Counted from the first letter of the stretch, positions 8,694 to 18,809 are shown. The stretch: DNA of 64,000 nt from Microtetraspora niveoalba (GCF_001570405.1 NZ_BBYM01000003.1:249139-313138), one strand, 5' to 3'. The notes: generated by a model from the sequence alone, not told the origin. Numbers and translations: made by a program.

Positions 8694-10547
8694 TCAGTTG
8701 GAGCGCTTGGCCCGCGCGGCCGCCCGGCCGCGGATGGCGCCGTCGAGGACCACCTTGCGGAGGCGGACGCTCTCGGGGGTGATCTCCACGCACTCGTCGT
8801 CGCGGATGAACTCCAGGGCCTGCTCCAGCGACAGGACGCGCGGCGGGATGACCTTCTCGGTCTCCTCCGACGTCGAGGAGCGCATGTTGGTGAGCTTCTT
8901 CTCCTTGGTGATGTTCACGTCCATGTCGTCGGAGCGCGAGTTCTCACCGATGATCATGCCTTCGTACACCTCGGTGCCCGGGGAGACGAAGAGCGTGCCG
9001 CGCTCCTGCAGGTTCAGCATGGCGAACGCGGTGACCGGGCCGGTGCGGTCGGCGACCAGGGAGCCGTTGTTGCGGGTGCGCAGGTCGCCGAACCACGGCT
9101 CGTACGAGTCGAAGACGTGGTGGACCAGGCCGGTGCCGCGCGTCTCGGTCAGGAACTCGGTGCGGAAGCCGATCAGGCCGCGGGCCGGGACCACGAACTC
9201 CATCCGGATCCAGCCGGTGCCGTGGTTGGTCATGTGCTCCATGCGGCCCTTGCGTACGGCGAGGAGCTGCGTGACCGCGCCGAGGTACTCCTCGGGGCAG
9301 TCGACGGTGAGCCGCTCGACCGGCTCGTGCACCTTGCCGTCGACGATCTTGGTGACGACCTGCGGCTTGCCGACGGTCAGCTCGTAGCCCTCGCGGCGCA
9401 TCTGCTCGACCAGGATGGCCAGGGCGAGCTCGCCGCGGCCCTGCACCTCCCAGGCGTCGGGCCGGTCGGTCGGGAGCACCCGCAGCGACACGTTGCCGAC
9501 CAGCTCCTTGTCGAGCCGGTCCTTGACCATGCGGGCGGTGACCTTGGCGCCCTTGACCTTGCCGACCAGCGGGCTGGTGTTCGTGCCGATCGTCATGGAG
9601 ATCGCGGGCTCGTCCACCGTGATCAGAGGCAGCGGGCGCGGGTCGTCCGGGTCGGCCAGCGTCTCACCGATCATGATGTCGGGGATGCCGGCGATGGCGA
9701 TGATGTCGCCCGGCCCCGCCTCCTCGGCGGGCTTGCGCTCCAGCGCCTCGGTCATGAGCAGCTCGGAGATCTTCACCTTCTGCACGGTGCCGTCGGTGCG
9801 GCACCAGGAGACCTGCTGGCCCTTCTTGATCGTGCCCTGGTGGACCCGGCAGAGCGCGATCCGGCCGAGGTAGCTGGACGCGTCCAGGTTGGTGACGTGC
9901 GCCTGCAGCGGGGCGGTCGGGTCGTACACCGGGGCCGGGATCGTCGAGGTGATCGTCTCGAACAGCGGCTCCAGGTTCTCGGAGTCGGGCATCTCGCCGT
10001 CCTGGGGACGGTTCAGGGATGCGCGGCCCGCCTTGCCGGACGCGTAGACGATCGGGAAGTCGATCTGGTCCTCGGTCGCGTCGAGGTCCATGAAGAGCTC
10101 GTAGACCTCGTCGACGACCTCGGCGATCCGGGCGTCGGGCCGGTCCACCTTGTTGATGCACAGGATGACCGGCATCTTGGCCGACAGCGCCTTGCGCAGC
10201 ACGAACCGGGTCTGCGGCAGCGGGCCCTCGGAGGCGTCGACGAGCAGCACGACGCCGTCCACCATGGACAGGCCCCGCTCCACCTCGCCGCCGAAGTCGG
10301 CGTGGCCGGGGGTGTCGATGATGTTGAGGGTCATGCCGCCGTGCTTGACCGCGGTGTTCTTGGCGAGAATGGTGATGCCCTTCTCGCGCTCCAGGTCGTT
10401 GGAGTCCATGACCCGCTCGTCGACATCCTGGTTGGCCCGGAACGCCCCGGACTGCCACAGCATGGCGTCCACCAGCGTGGTCTTGCCGTGGTCGACGTGC
10501 GCGATGATCGCGATGTTCCTCAGGTCGTCGCGGCTGTTCAATGGCAT
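8694..10547 (-). CDS. typA: translational GTPase TypA/BipA
   Basis: A 617-residue ribosome-associated GTPase of the EF-G/LepA class, involved in ribosome assembly and stress adaptation. The G domain shows G1 AHVDHGKTT at about 16-24, G3 DTPGHADF and G4 NKVD. The EF-G-like domains II, III and V and the TypA-specific C-terminus ([16 protein letters not shown] region) follow. Length matches the family. The ATG at 10547 gives the usual N-terminus. It is a monocistronic gene closed by the hairpin at 8633-8667. Confidence 0.96.
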   Translation of the reverse strand: MPLNSRDDLRNIAIIAHVDHGKTTLVDAMLWQSGAFRANQDVDERVMDSNDLEREKGITILAKNTAVKHGGMTLNIIDTPGHADFGGEVERGLSMVDGVVLLVDASEGPLPQTRFVLRKALSAKMPVILCINKVDRPDARIAEVVDEVYELFMDLDATEDQIDFPIVYASGKAGRASLNRPQDGEMPDSENLEPLFETITSTIPAPVYDPTAPLQAHVTNLDASSYLGRIALCRVHQGTIKKGQQVSWCRTDGTVQKVKISELLMTEALERKPAEEAGPGDIIAIAGIPDIMIGETLADPDDPRPLPLITVDEPAISMTIGTNTSPLVGKVKGAKVTARMVKDRLDKELVGNVSLRVLPTDRPDAWEVQGRGELALAILVEQMRREGYELTVGKPQVVTKIVDGKVHEPVERLTVDCPEEYLGAVTQLLAVRKGRMEHMTNHGTGWIRMEFVVPARGLIGFRTEFLTETRGTGLVHHVFDSYEPWFGDLRTRNNGSLVADRTGPVTAFAMLNLQERGTLFVSPGTEVYEGMIIGENSRSDDMDVNITKEKKLTNMRSSTSEETEKVIPPRVLSLEQALEFIRDDECVEITPESVRLRKVVLDGAIRGRAAARAKRSN

Positions 10548-10913
10548 AGTGGAGTCTCGCTCTGGTTCGTTGGGCTGTCCGTCCGCGTCCCGGGAACCGG
10601 CTCGTGTCCCGCCGCGAGACGCTCTGGCCGCGAGTGCGACCTTCAGATTTTAGTTGATAGCCGTCACCTCCGCGCGCCATGGTCGCGCGATCCGGCACAC
10701 CCCACGCCTGTCGCCGGTGGTTTCATCGCTGAGAGTTTCACGGGCGATGGTTTCATCCGGTGCACAGGAGGGTGATGCGCGGGTTCGAACCGACAAAGAT
10801 CACTAAACCACCTTGCGATGTGATTAGCGTCATATTTCCGGACAAAACGGAATCGTGGGGAATGTGTGCCGCGTTCGTCCAGCCGTTGAATCCCCCTGGA
10901 AAAGGACAAAACG
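10548..10913. other. 366-bp divergent intergenic region
   Basis: Separates typA (minus) from the MFS gene (plus). The part near 10780-10870 is AT-richer than the rest and should hold the promoters. I found no convincing palindrome, RNA motif or small gene in it. Confidence 0.6.
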
Positions 10914-12200
10914 GTGGCTTTACCCGCGGCGACGCTGCGTTCCCTCCGGCATCGCAACTACCGGCTCTGGGCGGCCGCGGACCTGGTCTCCGTGACCGGG
11001 ACCTGGATGCAGGTGCTCGGCGTCAACTGGCTGATCCTCTCGGCCACCGGCTCGGCCACCAGCGTGGGAGTCAGCCTCGTCCTCCAGGCACTGCCGACGC
11101 TCGTGCTCGGCATGTGGGGCGGCTCCCTGGCCGACCGGCTCCCCTCCCGTCCCGTCGTACTCGCCGCGCAGATCGCCCAGGGCGCGCTCGCCCTGGTCCT
11201 CGCGCTGATCGCGATGGGCGAGCCCCGCTCGATGTTGCCCGTCTACGCCGTGATGCTGGTCTCCGGCGTGGTCAGCGCGCTCGGCGGCCCCGCCCTCGGC
11301 CGGTTCGGCGCCGAGGTCGTGCCGCCCGAGGACCTGCCCAACGCGATGGCGCTCGGCTCCGTGATCAGCTCCGGCGCGCGCATCCTCGGCATGAGCGCGG
11401 CCGGCATCCTGCTCCCGATCACCGGCATCGGCACGCTGTTCCTCATCAACGCGGCCAGCTTCCTCGCGGTGATCGGAGCGGTCGTCGCGATGCGCCGCGA
11501 CGAGATGCACGTCCTGGCCCGCGCCTCCTCCACCGCCGATCTCGGCGTCGGCCAGGGCGTCCGGTACGTGCTGCGGACCCCCTGGCTCCTCGTGCTGCTC
11601 GGCCTCGCCCTCGTCCTGGGCAGCCTCGGGCGCAACTACCAGGTCACCATGGCCGCGATGAGCGCCGGACCGCTCGCCGCCGGATCCGCGGGGTACGGCG
11701 TGCTCTCGACGGTCTTCGCGGTCGGCACCGTGATCGGCGGCGTGGTCGCGGCCGGCCGGGCCCGGCTCACCGTACGGCTGCTGCTCGGCGCCGCCCTGCT
11801 GGCGAGCGCGGTCCAGCTCCTGAGCGGTCTCGCTCCCGGCTTCCTGTCGTTCGCCGCCCTGATGCTGCCGGTCGCCGCGAGCGCCGTGGTGCTCGACACC
11901 GCCGTCGCGGCCCGCGCCCAGCTCGACAGCCCCGACCACATGCGCGGCCGCGTCATCGCGGTGCTGGGCGTGGTGTCCGCGGCGTCCGGCGCGGTGGGCG
12001 GGCCGCTGCTCGGCTGGCTGAGCGACAACTTCGGCCCCCGTTTGGCGCTCCAGCTCGGCGGCTCGGTGACGGTGGTCGCCACGGTGCTCGCCGCCGTCCT
12101 GTTCGCCCGCATCGCGGGCGTACGGTTCGGCGACGCGGTGCGCGAGCCGTTCCGCCGGGCCTCGCTGCGCCGCGCGGACGTCGTCCCGGAACAGGTGTGA
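10914..12200 (+). CDS. MFS transporter (DHA3-like exporter)
   Basis: A 428-residue protein with about twelve hydrophobic segments. The N-terminus LRSLRHRNYRLWAAADLVS and the early VTGTWMQVLGVNWLI segment are characteristic of the MFS_3/EntS-like drug and siderophore exporter group. The cytoplasmic loop GGSLADRLPSRPVVL is the family A-motif region. The start is a GTG at 10914 with AAGGA about seven bases upstream. The substrate is unknown. The alpha/beta hydrolase gene follows after 88 bases but probably has its own start site. Confidence 0.87.
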   Translation: MALPAATLRSLRHRNYRLWAAADLVSVTGTWMQVLGVNWLILSATGSATSVGVSLVLQALPTLVLGMWGGSLADRLPSRPVVLAAQIAQGALALVLALIAMGEPRSMLPVYAVMLVSGVVSALGGPALGRFGAEVVPPEDLPNAMALGSVISSGARILGMSAAGILLPITGIGTLFLINAASFLAVIGAVVAMRRDEMHVLARASSTADLGVGQGVRYVLRTPWLLVLLGLALVLGSLGRNYQVTMAAMSAGPLAAGSAGYGVLSTVFAVGTVIGGVVAAGRARLTVRLLLGAALLASAVQLLSGLAPGFLSFAALMLPVAASAVVLDTAVAARAQLDSPDHMRGRVIAVLGVVSAASGAVGGPLLGWLSDNFGPRLALQLGGSVTVVATVLAAVLFARIAGVRFGDAVREPFRRASLRRADVVPEQV

Positions 12201-12288
12201 CCTCCCTTGAGCCGGGGGCTCCAAGGCGCTCGGCGGGGGGACATCCTCCTGAAAACGTTGTCGGGAGCCGCCGTTACAGTTGGCTGAT

Positions 12289-13044
12289 ATGACCTTCGCT
12301 CCGGCCTTCGCGGCGATGCTGCGCACGTCGGACGGCGTGCGGATCGACGCTTCGCACACGCCCAACGGCTCGCTCGACCTCGGCATCGTGCTCGCCCACG
12401 GGTTCACCGGATCCTGGCGGACCCGCTGCACCCGTCGCATCACGCACGTCCTGTCCAGGTTCGGCGGGGTGCTCTCCTTCGACTTCCGCGGACACGGGCG
12501 CTCCACCGGCGAGTCGACCGTCGGCGACCTGGAGGTGCTCGACCTCGACGCGGCCGTGAAGCACGCCAGGTCGATCGGCTACCGGCGGGTCGTCACCCTC
12601 GGCTTCTCCATGGGCGCCGCCGTGGCCGTACGGCACGCGGCGCTGCACCGCGGCGTGGACGCGATCGTCGCGGTGAGCGGGCCCGCCTGGTGGTACTACC
12701 GGGGCACCAAGCCGATGCGTCAGGTGCACTGGGCGATCGAGCGTCCCGAGGGACGGCTCGCGGCGCGGTGGATCAAGCGGACCAGGATCGCGTCCGGTCA
12801 GTGGAACCCGGTGCCGCTTCCGCCGTACGAGGCGGCCGGGCTGATCGCCCCGACGCCGCTGCTGATCGTCCACGGCGACGCGGACCCGTTCTTCCCGCTG
12901 GATCACCCGCACGAGCTCTTCGGCAACGCGCGCGATCCCAAGGAGATGTGGATCGTCCCCGGGTACGGCCACGCGGAGGCCGCGGCCACTCCGGACCTCG
13001 TCCAGAAAATCGGTTCGTGGATCGTGCGAACCAAACCCGTATAA
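12289..13044 (+). CDS. alpha/beta hydrolase
   Basis: A 251-residue serine hydrolase. The HGFTGSW oxyanion region is near 36, the nucleophile elbow GFSMGAA near 105, the acid in HGDADPFF near 206 and the histidine in GYGHAEA near 230, a full catalytic triad. The ATG at 12289 is preferred over an in-frame TTG at 12280; no Shine-Dalgarno is visible, so the mRNA may be leaderless. It is an esterase, lipase or related enzyme; the substrate is not deducible. Confidence 0.85.
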   Translation: MTFAPAFAAMLRTSDGVRIDASHTPNGSLDLGIVLAHGFTGSWRTRCTRRITHVLSRFGGVLSFDFRGHGRSTGESTVGDLEVLDLDAAVKHARSIGYRRVVTLGFSMGAAVAVRHAALHRGVDAIVAVSGPAWWYYRGTKPMRQVHWAIERPEGRLAARWIKRTRIASGQWNPVPLPPYEAAGLIAPTPLLIVHGDADPFFPLDHPHELFGNARDPKEMWIVPGYGHAEAAATPDLVQKIGSWIVRTKPV

Positions 13045-13229
13045 CGGTCGTCTACCTCAGTTGTGCGGATCAAACCCCACGGGAGTGATCCAATCCACCG
13101 ATTAGGGGTGATCGGTGCGCACCATTGGTAGTCATGGTGTGGCCCAGCGTCGCGGGGGCGCGCTGGGCGGGCCTCCCGGTCCCGTACGGCCGCCGCGGCG
13201 GCGGGGAAACCCGCGCGTCGCGCCGCCGC

Positions 13230-13258
13230 ACGGGACCGGGACGTCGTCCCGGTCCCGT
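13230..13258 (-). terminator. 13-bp hairpin downstream of aldehyde dehydrogenase
   Basis: The arms at 13230-13242 and 13246-13258 are perfectly complementary with a 3-base loop. It begins 9 bases past the stop of the minus-strand aldehyde dehydrogenase and also faces the convergent hydrolase gene. Confidence 0.7.
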
Positions 13259-13266
13259 GAAGCCGG

Positions 13267-14703
13267 TCAGCCGAGACGGGCGATCGACTTGTACTCCAGG
13301 TAGGCCGACAGCCCCTCGGGGCCGAGCTCCCTGCCGAGGCCGCTGGCCTTGTACCCGCCGAACGGCGAGGACGGCTCCAGCGTGTTCATCATGTTGACGC
13401 CGTAGGTGCCGGTGCGGACGCGGCGCGCGACGTCCATGCCGTGCTCGGTGTCCGCCGTCCAGACCGAGCCGGACAGGCCGTAGTCGCTGTCGTTGGCGAT
13501 GCGGACCGCGTCCGCCTCGTCGTCGTACGGGATCACCGCCAGGACCGGGCCGAAGATCTCCTCGCGGGCGATCCGCATGTCGTTGGTGGCGCCGGCGAAC
13601 ACCGTCGGAGCGACGTACCACCCCCGGTCGAACGGCCGCTCCAGGCCGCCGACGACGGCCTTGGCGCCCTCGTCCAGGCCGATCCTGATGTATCCCTCGA
13701 CCCGCTCCTGCTGCCTCCTGGCCACCAGCGGGCCGATGCCGGTGGCGGGGTCGGCCGGGTCGCCGACCTGCTGGCCCGTCACCATGTCGGCCACCGCCTG
13801 CACGACCTCGTCGTACCGGTTCCTGGAGGCGAGGATGCGGGTCTGCGCGACGCACGCCTGGCCGTTGTTCATCAGCGAGGCGATCGACAGGAAGCCCATC
13901 GCGGACGGCAGGTCGCAGTCGTCGAGGATGATGGCGGCGGACTTGCCGCCCAGTTCGAGGCTGCACCGCTTGAGCTGCTCGCCGCAGATCCCGGCGATGC
14001 GGCGGCCGGCGGCGGTCGAGCCGGTGAACGCGACCTTGTCGACGCCGGGGTGGGAGACGAGGTGCTCGCCCGCCTCGCGCCCGGCGGCCACGATGTTGAC
14101 GACGCCGTCCGGGATCCCGGCCTCCTTGACCATCTCGGCGAGGAGGTAGGAGTCGAGCGGCGTCTCGGGGGCGGGCTTGACGACGATCGTGCAGCCCGCG
14201 ACGAGCGCGGGGGCGAGCTTGGTCATGATGACGAACTGGGGCACGTTCCAGGGGACGACGGCGGCGACGACGCCGACCGGCTCGCGGCGCACCGTGATGG
14301 GGCCGAACATGCCGGGCCGCTCGTCCTCGACGGCGTAGGAGGCGCCCAGCTCGGCGAAGTACTGGAGCATCCCGAGCGGCTGCGGGGCCTGGGCGAGCTG
14401 GGAGAAGGTGATCGGCGCCCCCATCTCCAGCGTGATCACGTCGGCGATCTCGTTCTGGCGCGCGGCGTAGATCTCGGCCAGCCGCGCGACGACCGCCGCG
14501 CGCTCGGCCATGCTCATGCGCGGCCACGGCCCGTTGTCGAACGCCTCGCGCGCCGCGGCCACCGCGCGGTCCATGTCCGCGGCGGTGCCGTCGGGGACCC
14601 GCCCGACCACTTCCTCGGTGTGCGGCGACACCACGTCGATGGTCCCGGTGCCCGCGGGGGCCACCCAGTCGCCCCCGATGAAGAGTCTGTCGTGCTGAAT
14701 CAT
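13267..14703 (-). CDS. NAD(P)-dependent aldehyde dehydrogenase
   Basis: A 478-residue ALDH-superfamily enzyme oxidising an aldehyde to its acid. The catalytic cysteine is C284 in NNGQACVAQ and the general base is E250 in LELGGKSA. The Rossmann GSTAAGRRI stretch is at 228-236 and VPWNVPQ at 150-156. The ATG at 14703 is preceded by AGGAGG; an in-frame upstream extension lacks such a site. It resembles betaine- and aryl-aldehyde dehydrogenases of broad range, so the substrate is open. Monocistronic. Confidence 0.88.
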   Translation of the reverse strand: MIQHDRLFIGGDWVAPAGTGTIDVVSPHTEEVVGRVPDGTAADMDRAVAAAREAFDNGPWPRMSMAERAAVVARLAEIYAARQNEIADVITLEMGAPITFSQLAQAPQPLGMLQYFAELGASYAVEDERPGMFGPITVRREPVGVVAAVVPWNVPQFVIMTKLAPALVAGCTIVVKPAPETPLDSYLLAEMVKEAGIPDGVVNIVAAGREAGEHLVSHPGVDKVAFTGSTAAGRRIAGICGEQLKRCSLELGGKSAAIILDDCDLPSAMGFLSIASLMNNGQACVAQTRILASRNRYDEVVQAVADMVTGQQVGDPADPATGIGPLVARRQQERVEGYIRIGLDEGAKAVVGGLERPFDRGWYVAPTVFAGATNDMRIAREEIFGPVLAVIPYDDEADAVRIANDSDYGLSGSVWTADTEHGMDVARRVRTGTYGVNMMNTLEPSSPFGGYKASGLGRELGPEGLSAYLEYKSIARLG

Positions 14704-14958
14704 GCTGGTCCGCCTCCTGGTCGGGCGCGCCTGATTTGAGCGAATGCTTGTTTGGTAGACAGTCTGTGCGCCGCGGCGGCGCGGGACAAGCACCCGGCCG
14801 CCATTGGGACCGAATCATGTTCTGGGTGACCCTGGCAAGCCACGCCAAATCCGGTCAAGTCCGGCAAATGCCTAGAAATCGGGACGGGTTCCCCCGTTCG
14901 GGTGGCAACGTTCGTGATCACCTCCTATAGTTTCGGACCGTCTGCAGGGGAGGATCAC

Positions 14959-15843
14959 GTGCAACCGGGGCGCTGGGTCGGCCTGGCGGTGGTGTTCACC
15001 GCGCTCCTCGGCGCGCTCACCGCCCCCGGCGCACAGGCGGCGCCGGACGAGCAGGAGAAGATCAAGAAACTCACCCAGGAGGCGGCCGACCTCACCAAGG
15101 CGTACCGCGGGGAGATCGTCAGCCTGGAGGACGCGCAGAAGCTCGTCGAGAACTCCTCCACCCGCCTGAAGCGGCTCAAGCGCTCCCTGGCCGCCGCCGA
15201 GCGGCGGCTCACGATGTTCGCCCAGACCGCGTACATGGGCGGCGGGTTCGACGGCTCCGAGCTGCTGGTGCCGTCGAGCGACCTCGGCGCGTACTCGATC
15301 GTCTCGTACCTCTCCAGCGAGAAGACCCAGCGGGTCAACTCGATCAAGACGTTGATTGCGGAGCAGAGGAAGGCGGCGAAGGACGCCGACGCGAAGATCG
15401 CGAAACTGGAGCAGCACATCAAGGACCTGAAGGCCAAGCAGCGCGAGGTCGAGGCGAAGCTGGCCAAGTTCGGCTTCCAGACCCCCGGCTCCTCGTCCGG
15501 CCTCACCCAGCGCCTGATCGACCTGCGCGGGGCGGTGATGCAGTCCTTCCCGATGCCGTTCGGCGTGGGCTGCCTGCGCGTCGGCGACCCCGGAGAGCAC
15601 GGCAAGGGCCGGGCCTGCGACTTCATGATGAGCAACGGCCGGATGCCCGACCCGGTGGCGAAGGCGCGCGGCGACGCCCTGGCCCAGTGGTGCATCGAGA
15701 ACGCCGACAAGTACGGGATCATGTACATCATCTGGCAGCAGCGCTTCTACGACATGCGCACGGGCGCGGGTTGGCGGATGATGTCCGACCGCGGGGGCAT
15801 CACCGCGAACCACTACGACCACGTCCACATCTCCGTGCTCTGA
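14959..15843 (+). CDS. secreted coiled-coil protein with M15/LAS-like C-terminal domain (ARB_07466-like)
   Basis: About 294 residues. The GTG at 14959 follows GGGGAGG and opens a signal peptide ending near AQA. Residues 30-190 form two long coiled coils of the kind seen in secreted NlpC/P60 and M23 hydrolases. The C-terminal 110 residues carry HGKGRACDF and YDHVHIS, the HxxGxAxD and HxH zinc ligands of LAS-type peptidoglycan peptidases. The likely role is cell-wall peptide cleavage or regulation of such activity. The enzymatic claim rests on these motifs only. Confidence 0.78.
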   Translation: MQPGRWVGLAVVFTALLGALTAPGAQAAPDEQEKIKKLTQEAADLTKAYRGEIVSLEDAQKLVENSSTRLKRLKRSLAAAERRLTMFAQTAYMGGGFDGSELLVPSSDLGAYSIVSYLSSEKTQRVNSIKTLIAEQRKAAKDADAKIAKLEQHIKDLKAKQREVEAKLAKFGFQTPGSSSGLTQRLIDLRGAVMQSFPMPFGVGCLRVGDPGEHGKGRACDFMMSNGRMPDPVAKARGDALAQWCIENADKYGIMYIIWQQRFYDMRTGAGWRMMSDRGGITANHYDHVHISVL

Positions 15844-15873
15844 TCCCTCCGCCTCGGCGACGCCGCGGGCGGA

Positions 15874-15897
15874 GCGCGGGGTGACGGCGTCCCGCGC
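15874..15897. terminator. hairpin between convergent coiled-coil and GH1 genes
   Basis: GCGCGGG (15874-15880) pairs with CCCGCGC (15891-15897) in the 74-base gap between two converging genes. There is no T-tract; the assignment rests on position. Confidence 0.4.
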
Positions 15898-15917
15898 CCG
15901 CGCCGGTCATTCCCCGC

Positions 15918-17198
15918 TCACTCCGAGATCAGCCGCTTCAGCCAGTGGTAGCTCGCCTTCGGGGTGCGCCGCTGGGTCTCGAAGTCGACGTGGACCAGGC
16001 CGAACCGCTGGTGGTAGCCCTCGGCCCACTCGAAGTTGTCCAGCAGCGACCAGACGAAGTAGCCGCGCACGTCCACACCCTCGGCCTGGGCCTGCCCGAC
16101 CGCCTTGATGTGGCCGTCGAGGTACTCGATCCGCTCCTGGTCGTCGATCCCCTCGTACGAGCAGCCGTTCTCGGTGATGTAGACGGGCGGGAGGGCCGTG
16201 CCGTACCGGGTCTTGAGGGTGACGAGCAGCTCGCGCAGGCCGTCGGGGACGACCGGCCAGCCGAACGCGGTGGTCGGATAGCCGGTGACGCCGGCGTCGT
16301 CGAACGGCAGCTCGTCCGTGGTCGGCGCGGCGATCCTGGTGGGGTTGTAGTAGTTGATCCCCAGCCCGTCGAGGGGCTGCGCGATGGTCTCCAGGTCCCC
16401 GTCCTGGATGAAGTCCAGCTTCTCCACCCCGAAAGCCGAGAGATCGGGATACTCGGCGACGAAGAGCGGGTCGTTGAACAGCCGGTTGTGCAGGGCGTCG
16501 TACGCCGCGGCGGCGGCGAGATCCTCGGGGGAGTCCGAGGCCGGCCAGACCGGCGTGCAGTTGTTCGTGATGAGCACCTGGCGCGCGCCGTTCGCGCGCA
16601 GCGCCGTCGTGGCGAGGCCGTGCCCGAGGAGCTGGTGGTGCGCGACGGGGAGGGCGTCGAGGAACAGCGTCCGGCCCGGCGCGTGGGTGCCCAGGGCGTA
16701 CCCGAAGGTCATGTGCACGAACGGCTCGTTGAGGGTGATCCACATCGGGACCCGGTCGGACAGCCGCTCGGCCACGATGGCCGCGTAATCAGCGAAATAT
16801 CGGGGTGTGTCGCGATTGAGCCAGCCGCCCTCGTCCTCCAGTGCCTGGGGGAGGTCCCAGTGGAACAGCGTCAGCGCGGGAGTGATGCCCTTCTCGCACA
16901 GGCCGTCCACCAGCCGGTCGTAGAAGTCGAGTCCGGCCTGGTTGACCGCGCCCCTCCCGGCGGGCTGGATCCGCGGCCACGCGACCGAGAAGCGGTACGC
17001 GTTGAGACCCGCGTCGGCCATCAGCGCGACGTCCTCCGGCCAGCGATGGTAGTGATCGCAGGCCACGTCGCCGGTGTGCCCGTCCCGGACCCGGCCGGGC
17101 TCGTGGGAGAACGTGTCCCAGATCGAGACGCCGCGTCCGTCCTCGGAGACCGCGCCCTCGATCTGGTAGGAGGCGGTAGCCGTACCCCAGAGGAACAT
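15918..17198 (-). CDS. GH1 family beta-glucosidase
   Basis: A 426-residue retaining glycoside hydrolase cleaving beta-glucosides, probably cellobiose or plant aryl-glucosides in the cytoplasm (no signal peptide). The acid/base is E158 in TLNEP and the nucleophile is E343 in ITENG. The N-terminal motif FLWGTATASYQIEGA is the family signature. The ATG at 17198 has AAAGGGTG upstream. The start is a few residues shorter than many GH1 proteins but no core element is missing. A palindrome at 17216-17230 in front of it, next to the divergent TetR gene, indicates local repression. Confidence 0.93.
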   Translation of the reverse strand: MFLWGTATASYQIEGAVSEDGRGVSIWDTFSHEPGRVRDGHTGDVACDHYHRWPEDVALMADAGLNAYRFSVAWPRIQPAGRGAVNQAGLDFYDRLVDGLCEKGITPALTLFHWDLPQALEDEGGWLNRDTPRYFADYAAIVAERLSDRVPMWITLNEPFVHMTFGYALGTHAPGRTLFLDALPVAHHQLLGHGLATTALRANGARQVLITNNCTPVWPASDSPEDLAAAAAYDALHNRLFNDPLFVAEYPDLSAFGVEKLDFIQDGDLETIAQPLDGLGINYYNPTRIAAPTTDELPFDDAGVTGYPTTAFGWPVVPDGLRELLVTLKTRYGTALPPVYITENGCSYEGIDDQERIEYLDGHIKAVGQAQAEGVDVRGYFVWSLLDNFEWAEGYHQRFGLVHVDFETQRRTPKASYHWLKRLISE

Positions 17199-17215
17199 GT
17201 GTCACCCTTTCGGAT

Positions 17216-17230
17216 ATGAGTGACGCTCAT
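17216..17230. promoter_or_regulatory. TetR-type operator between GH1 and tetR genes
   Basis: ATGAGTGACGCTCAT is a 15-base inverted repeat (arms ATGAG/CTCAT). It starts 18 bases upstream of the GH1 start codon and ends 40 bases before the TetR start codon. TetR dimers commonly bind such sites, so one site probably controls both genes. Confidence 0.7.
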
Positions 17231-17269
17231 GTTAACGCGGAGCCCGGCCATCCGGTAGAGAATGGGCGA

Positions 17270-17995
17270 ATGACGAACGCCGCGGGTGGAACGCTGCGCC
17301 GCCGCCCCTCCCAGCGCCGCAGCCTCGAACGGGTCGAGCGGATGCTGGACGAGTGCGCCCTGCTGCTCGACGAGGTCGGCTACGAGCAGCTCACGACCAA
17401 GGAGGTCGCCCGCCGGGCCGAGGTGCCCATCGGGACCTTCTACCAGTTCTTCCCCGACAAACAGGGGCTGGTCCGGGCGCTCGCCCTGCGCAACCTCGAC
17501 GCGTTCCTGGACCGGATGGCCGCCCGGGTGGCCGGGGCCGACCTGCGGGACTGGACCGACGCCGTCGACCTGGTCATCGACGAGTTCGTCGAGATGAAGC
17601 GGACGATGCCCGGCTTCGGGGTCGTCGACTTCGGCGAGATACTGACCACGCCCGGCGGCCCCGCGCTGCCCGAGAGTCGGCGCATGCTCGACCACGCCCT
17701 GGACAACAACGTCATCGTGGCCGATCGGCTTCGCTCGCTCATCGTCGAACTGCTGGGCGCGCCCAGGAACGAGGGCCTCGGCCGCGCGTTCATCGTCGCG
17801 GTGGAGGCGGCCGACGCCGTGCTCAAGCTCGCCTTCCGCGCCCATCCGGAGGGCGACCCCGACCTCATCGCCGAGTGCAAGCGGCTGGTCCGGCGCTACC
17901 TCTCCGAGTACATCTCCGAGCCTCCCGTGGAGCCCGGGCCCGGGACGCCCGGCGAGCGCGAGCCCGCGGGCGACGCCGGGACGGACGGCGACTGA
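17270..17995 (+). CDS. TetR/AcrR family transcriptional regulator
   Basis: About 241 residues. The N-terminal helix-turn-helix spans roughly 18-65 (LTTKEVARRAEVPIGTFYQF) and the rest is a helical ligand-binding domain with a low-complexity Pro/Gly/Glu tail. The ATG at 17270 is preferred; an in-frame ATG at 17216 lies inside the operator palindrome. It is divergent from the GH1 beta-glucosidase and most likely represses it and itself until a sugar or glucoside appears. Confidence 0.88.
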   Translation: MTNAAGGTLRRRPSQRRSLERVERMLDECALLLDEVGYEQLTTKEVARRAEVPIGTFYQFFPDKQGLVRALALRNLDAFLDRMAARVAGADLRDWTDAVDLVIDEFVEMKRTMPGFGVVDFGEILTTPGGPALPESRRMLDHALDNNVIVADRLRSLIVELLGAPRNEGLGRAFIVAVEAADAVLKLAFRAHPEGDPDLIAECKRLVRRYLSEYISEPPVEPGPGTPGEREPAGDAGTDGD

Positions 17996-18040
17996 CCCGG
18001 CGCCGCCGGCCACGCCCCGCCCGTCCCGGCCCGGGGGCGG

Positions 18041-18720
18041 TCAGGCGGGCTCGTCCAGCCGGGCGAGCAGCACGGGGTCCAGCTCCACCTCGGCCAGCGA
18101 CTCGTCGAGCTGGGCCACCGAGCCGGCGCCCACGATCGGAAGGGTGCCCTGGGCCCGCAACCACGCCAGGACGACCTGGTTGCGGGTCGCGCCCAGCTCG
18201 CGGGCCACGCCGTCCAGTGCCGCGAGCCGCCGGGCCGTCCCGGGATGGTCGTAGTGCTCCGGCAGCGGCTTGGCCGAGTACGCGCCGGAGAGCAGCGACG
18301 AGTAGACCCAGAGCGTCAGGTCCGGCTCCGAACGCGTGTAGTCCAGTGTCTCCTCGGTGACCTGGACGTGGCCGCCTTCCGGCAGCCGCACGCCCGGGCG
18401 CGGGCGCAGGTAGGAGTGCCGCAACTGCAGATGCGTGTACGGCGCCCGCCCGAGTTCGGCGGCGAGCCGCCGGGCCCGTTCGACCCGCCAGGCGGGGTGG
18501 TTGCTCGCCCCCAGCGCGCCGACCTTCCCCGAGGCGACCAGCCCGCCGAGGGCGTCCACGGTCTCCTCCAGCGGGACGGAGCGGTCCTCGATGTGCGCCC
18601 AGTAGACGTCGATCCGGTCGACGCCGAGCCGGCGCAGGCTGCCCTCGGCCGCCGCGCGTACGGTGTCCGCGGACAATCCCTCGGCAGAGGCGAGCGTGGT
18701 GTCGCCGGGCCTCCGGATCC
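18041..18720 (-). pseudogene. aldo/keto reductase, 5'-truncated remnant
   Basis: The reading frame from the PGDTTLASAEGLSADTV region to the stop encodes the C-terminal two thirds of an aldo/keto reductase: the VYWAHIED segment with the catalytic His, the GALGASNHPAW strand and the VVLAWLRAQGTLPIVGAGS cofactor region. The first 80-100 residues of the TIM barrel, carrying the catalytic Asp, Tyr and Lys, are absent. Further upstream the frame reads as unrelated Arg/Gly/Pro-rich sequence without a credible start. The break lies about 130 bases from the divergent merR start, so a deletion probably removed the 5' end. Confidence 0.7.
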
Positions 18721-18809
18721 GGCGGCCGATGAGAGGCCGGGCGCCGGCGCCGTGGTCCCGCCGCGCGCGGGACTCCCGGCCGGGCGGAGGAGGGCGCGGT
18801 CCGGTCGGC

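Noticed and set aside
8499-10775. 758-codon plus-strand frame opposite typA
   Set aside because: Product is Arg/Asp/Val/Gly-rich with no family resemblance; typA on the other strand is certain.
12250-12263. Third LacI operator
   Set aside because: 12 of 14 match to the LacI core before the alpha/beta hydrolase, but symmetry is broken on both sides; could be chance. Mentioned under the LacI finding only.
14715-14775. TetR-like operator upstream of the aldehyde dehydrogenase
   Set aside because: AGAC-A-GTCT is the only clear dyad and is too short; no regulator gene adjoins.
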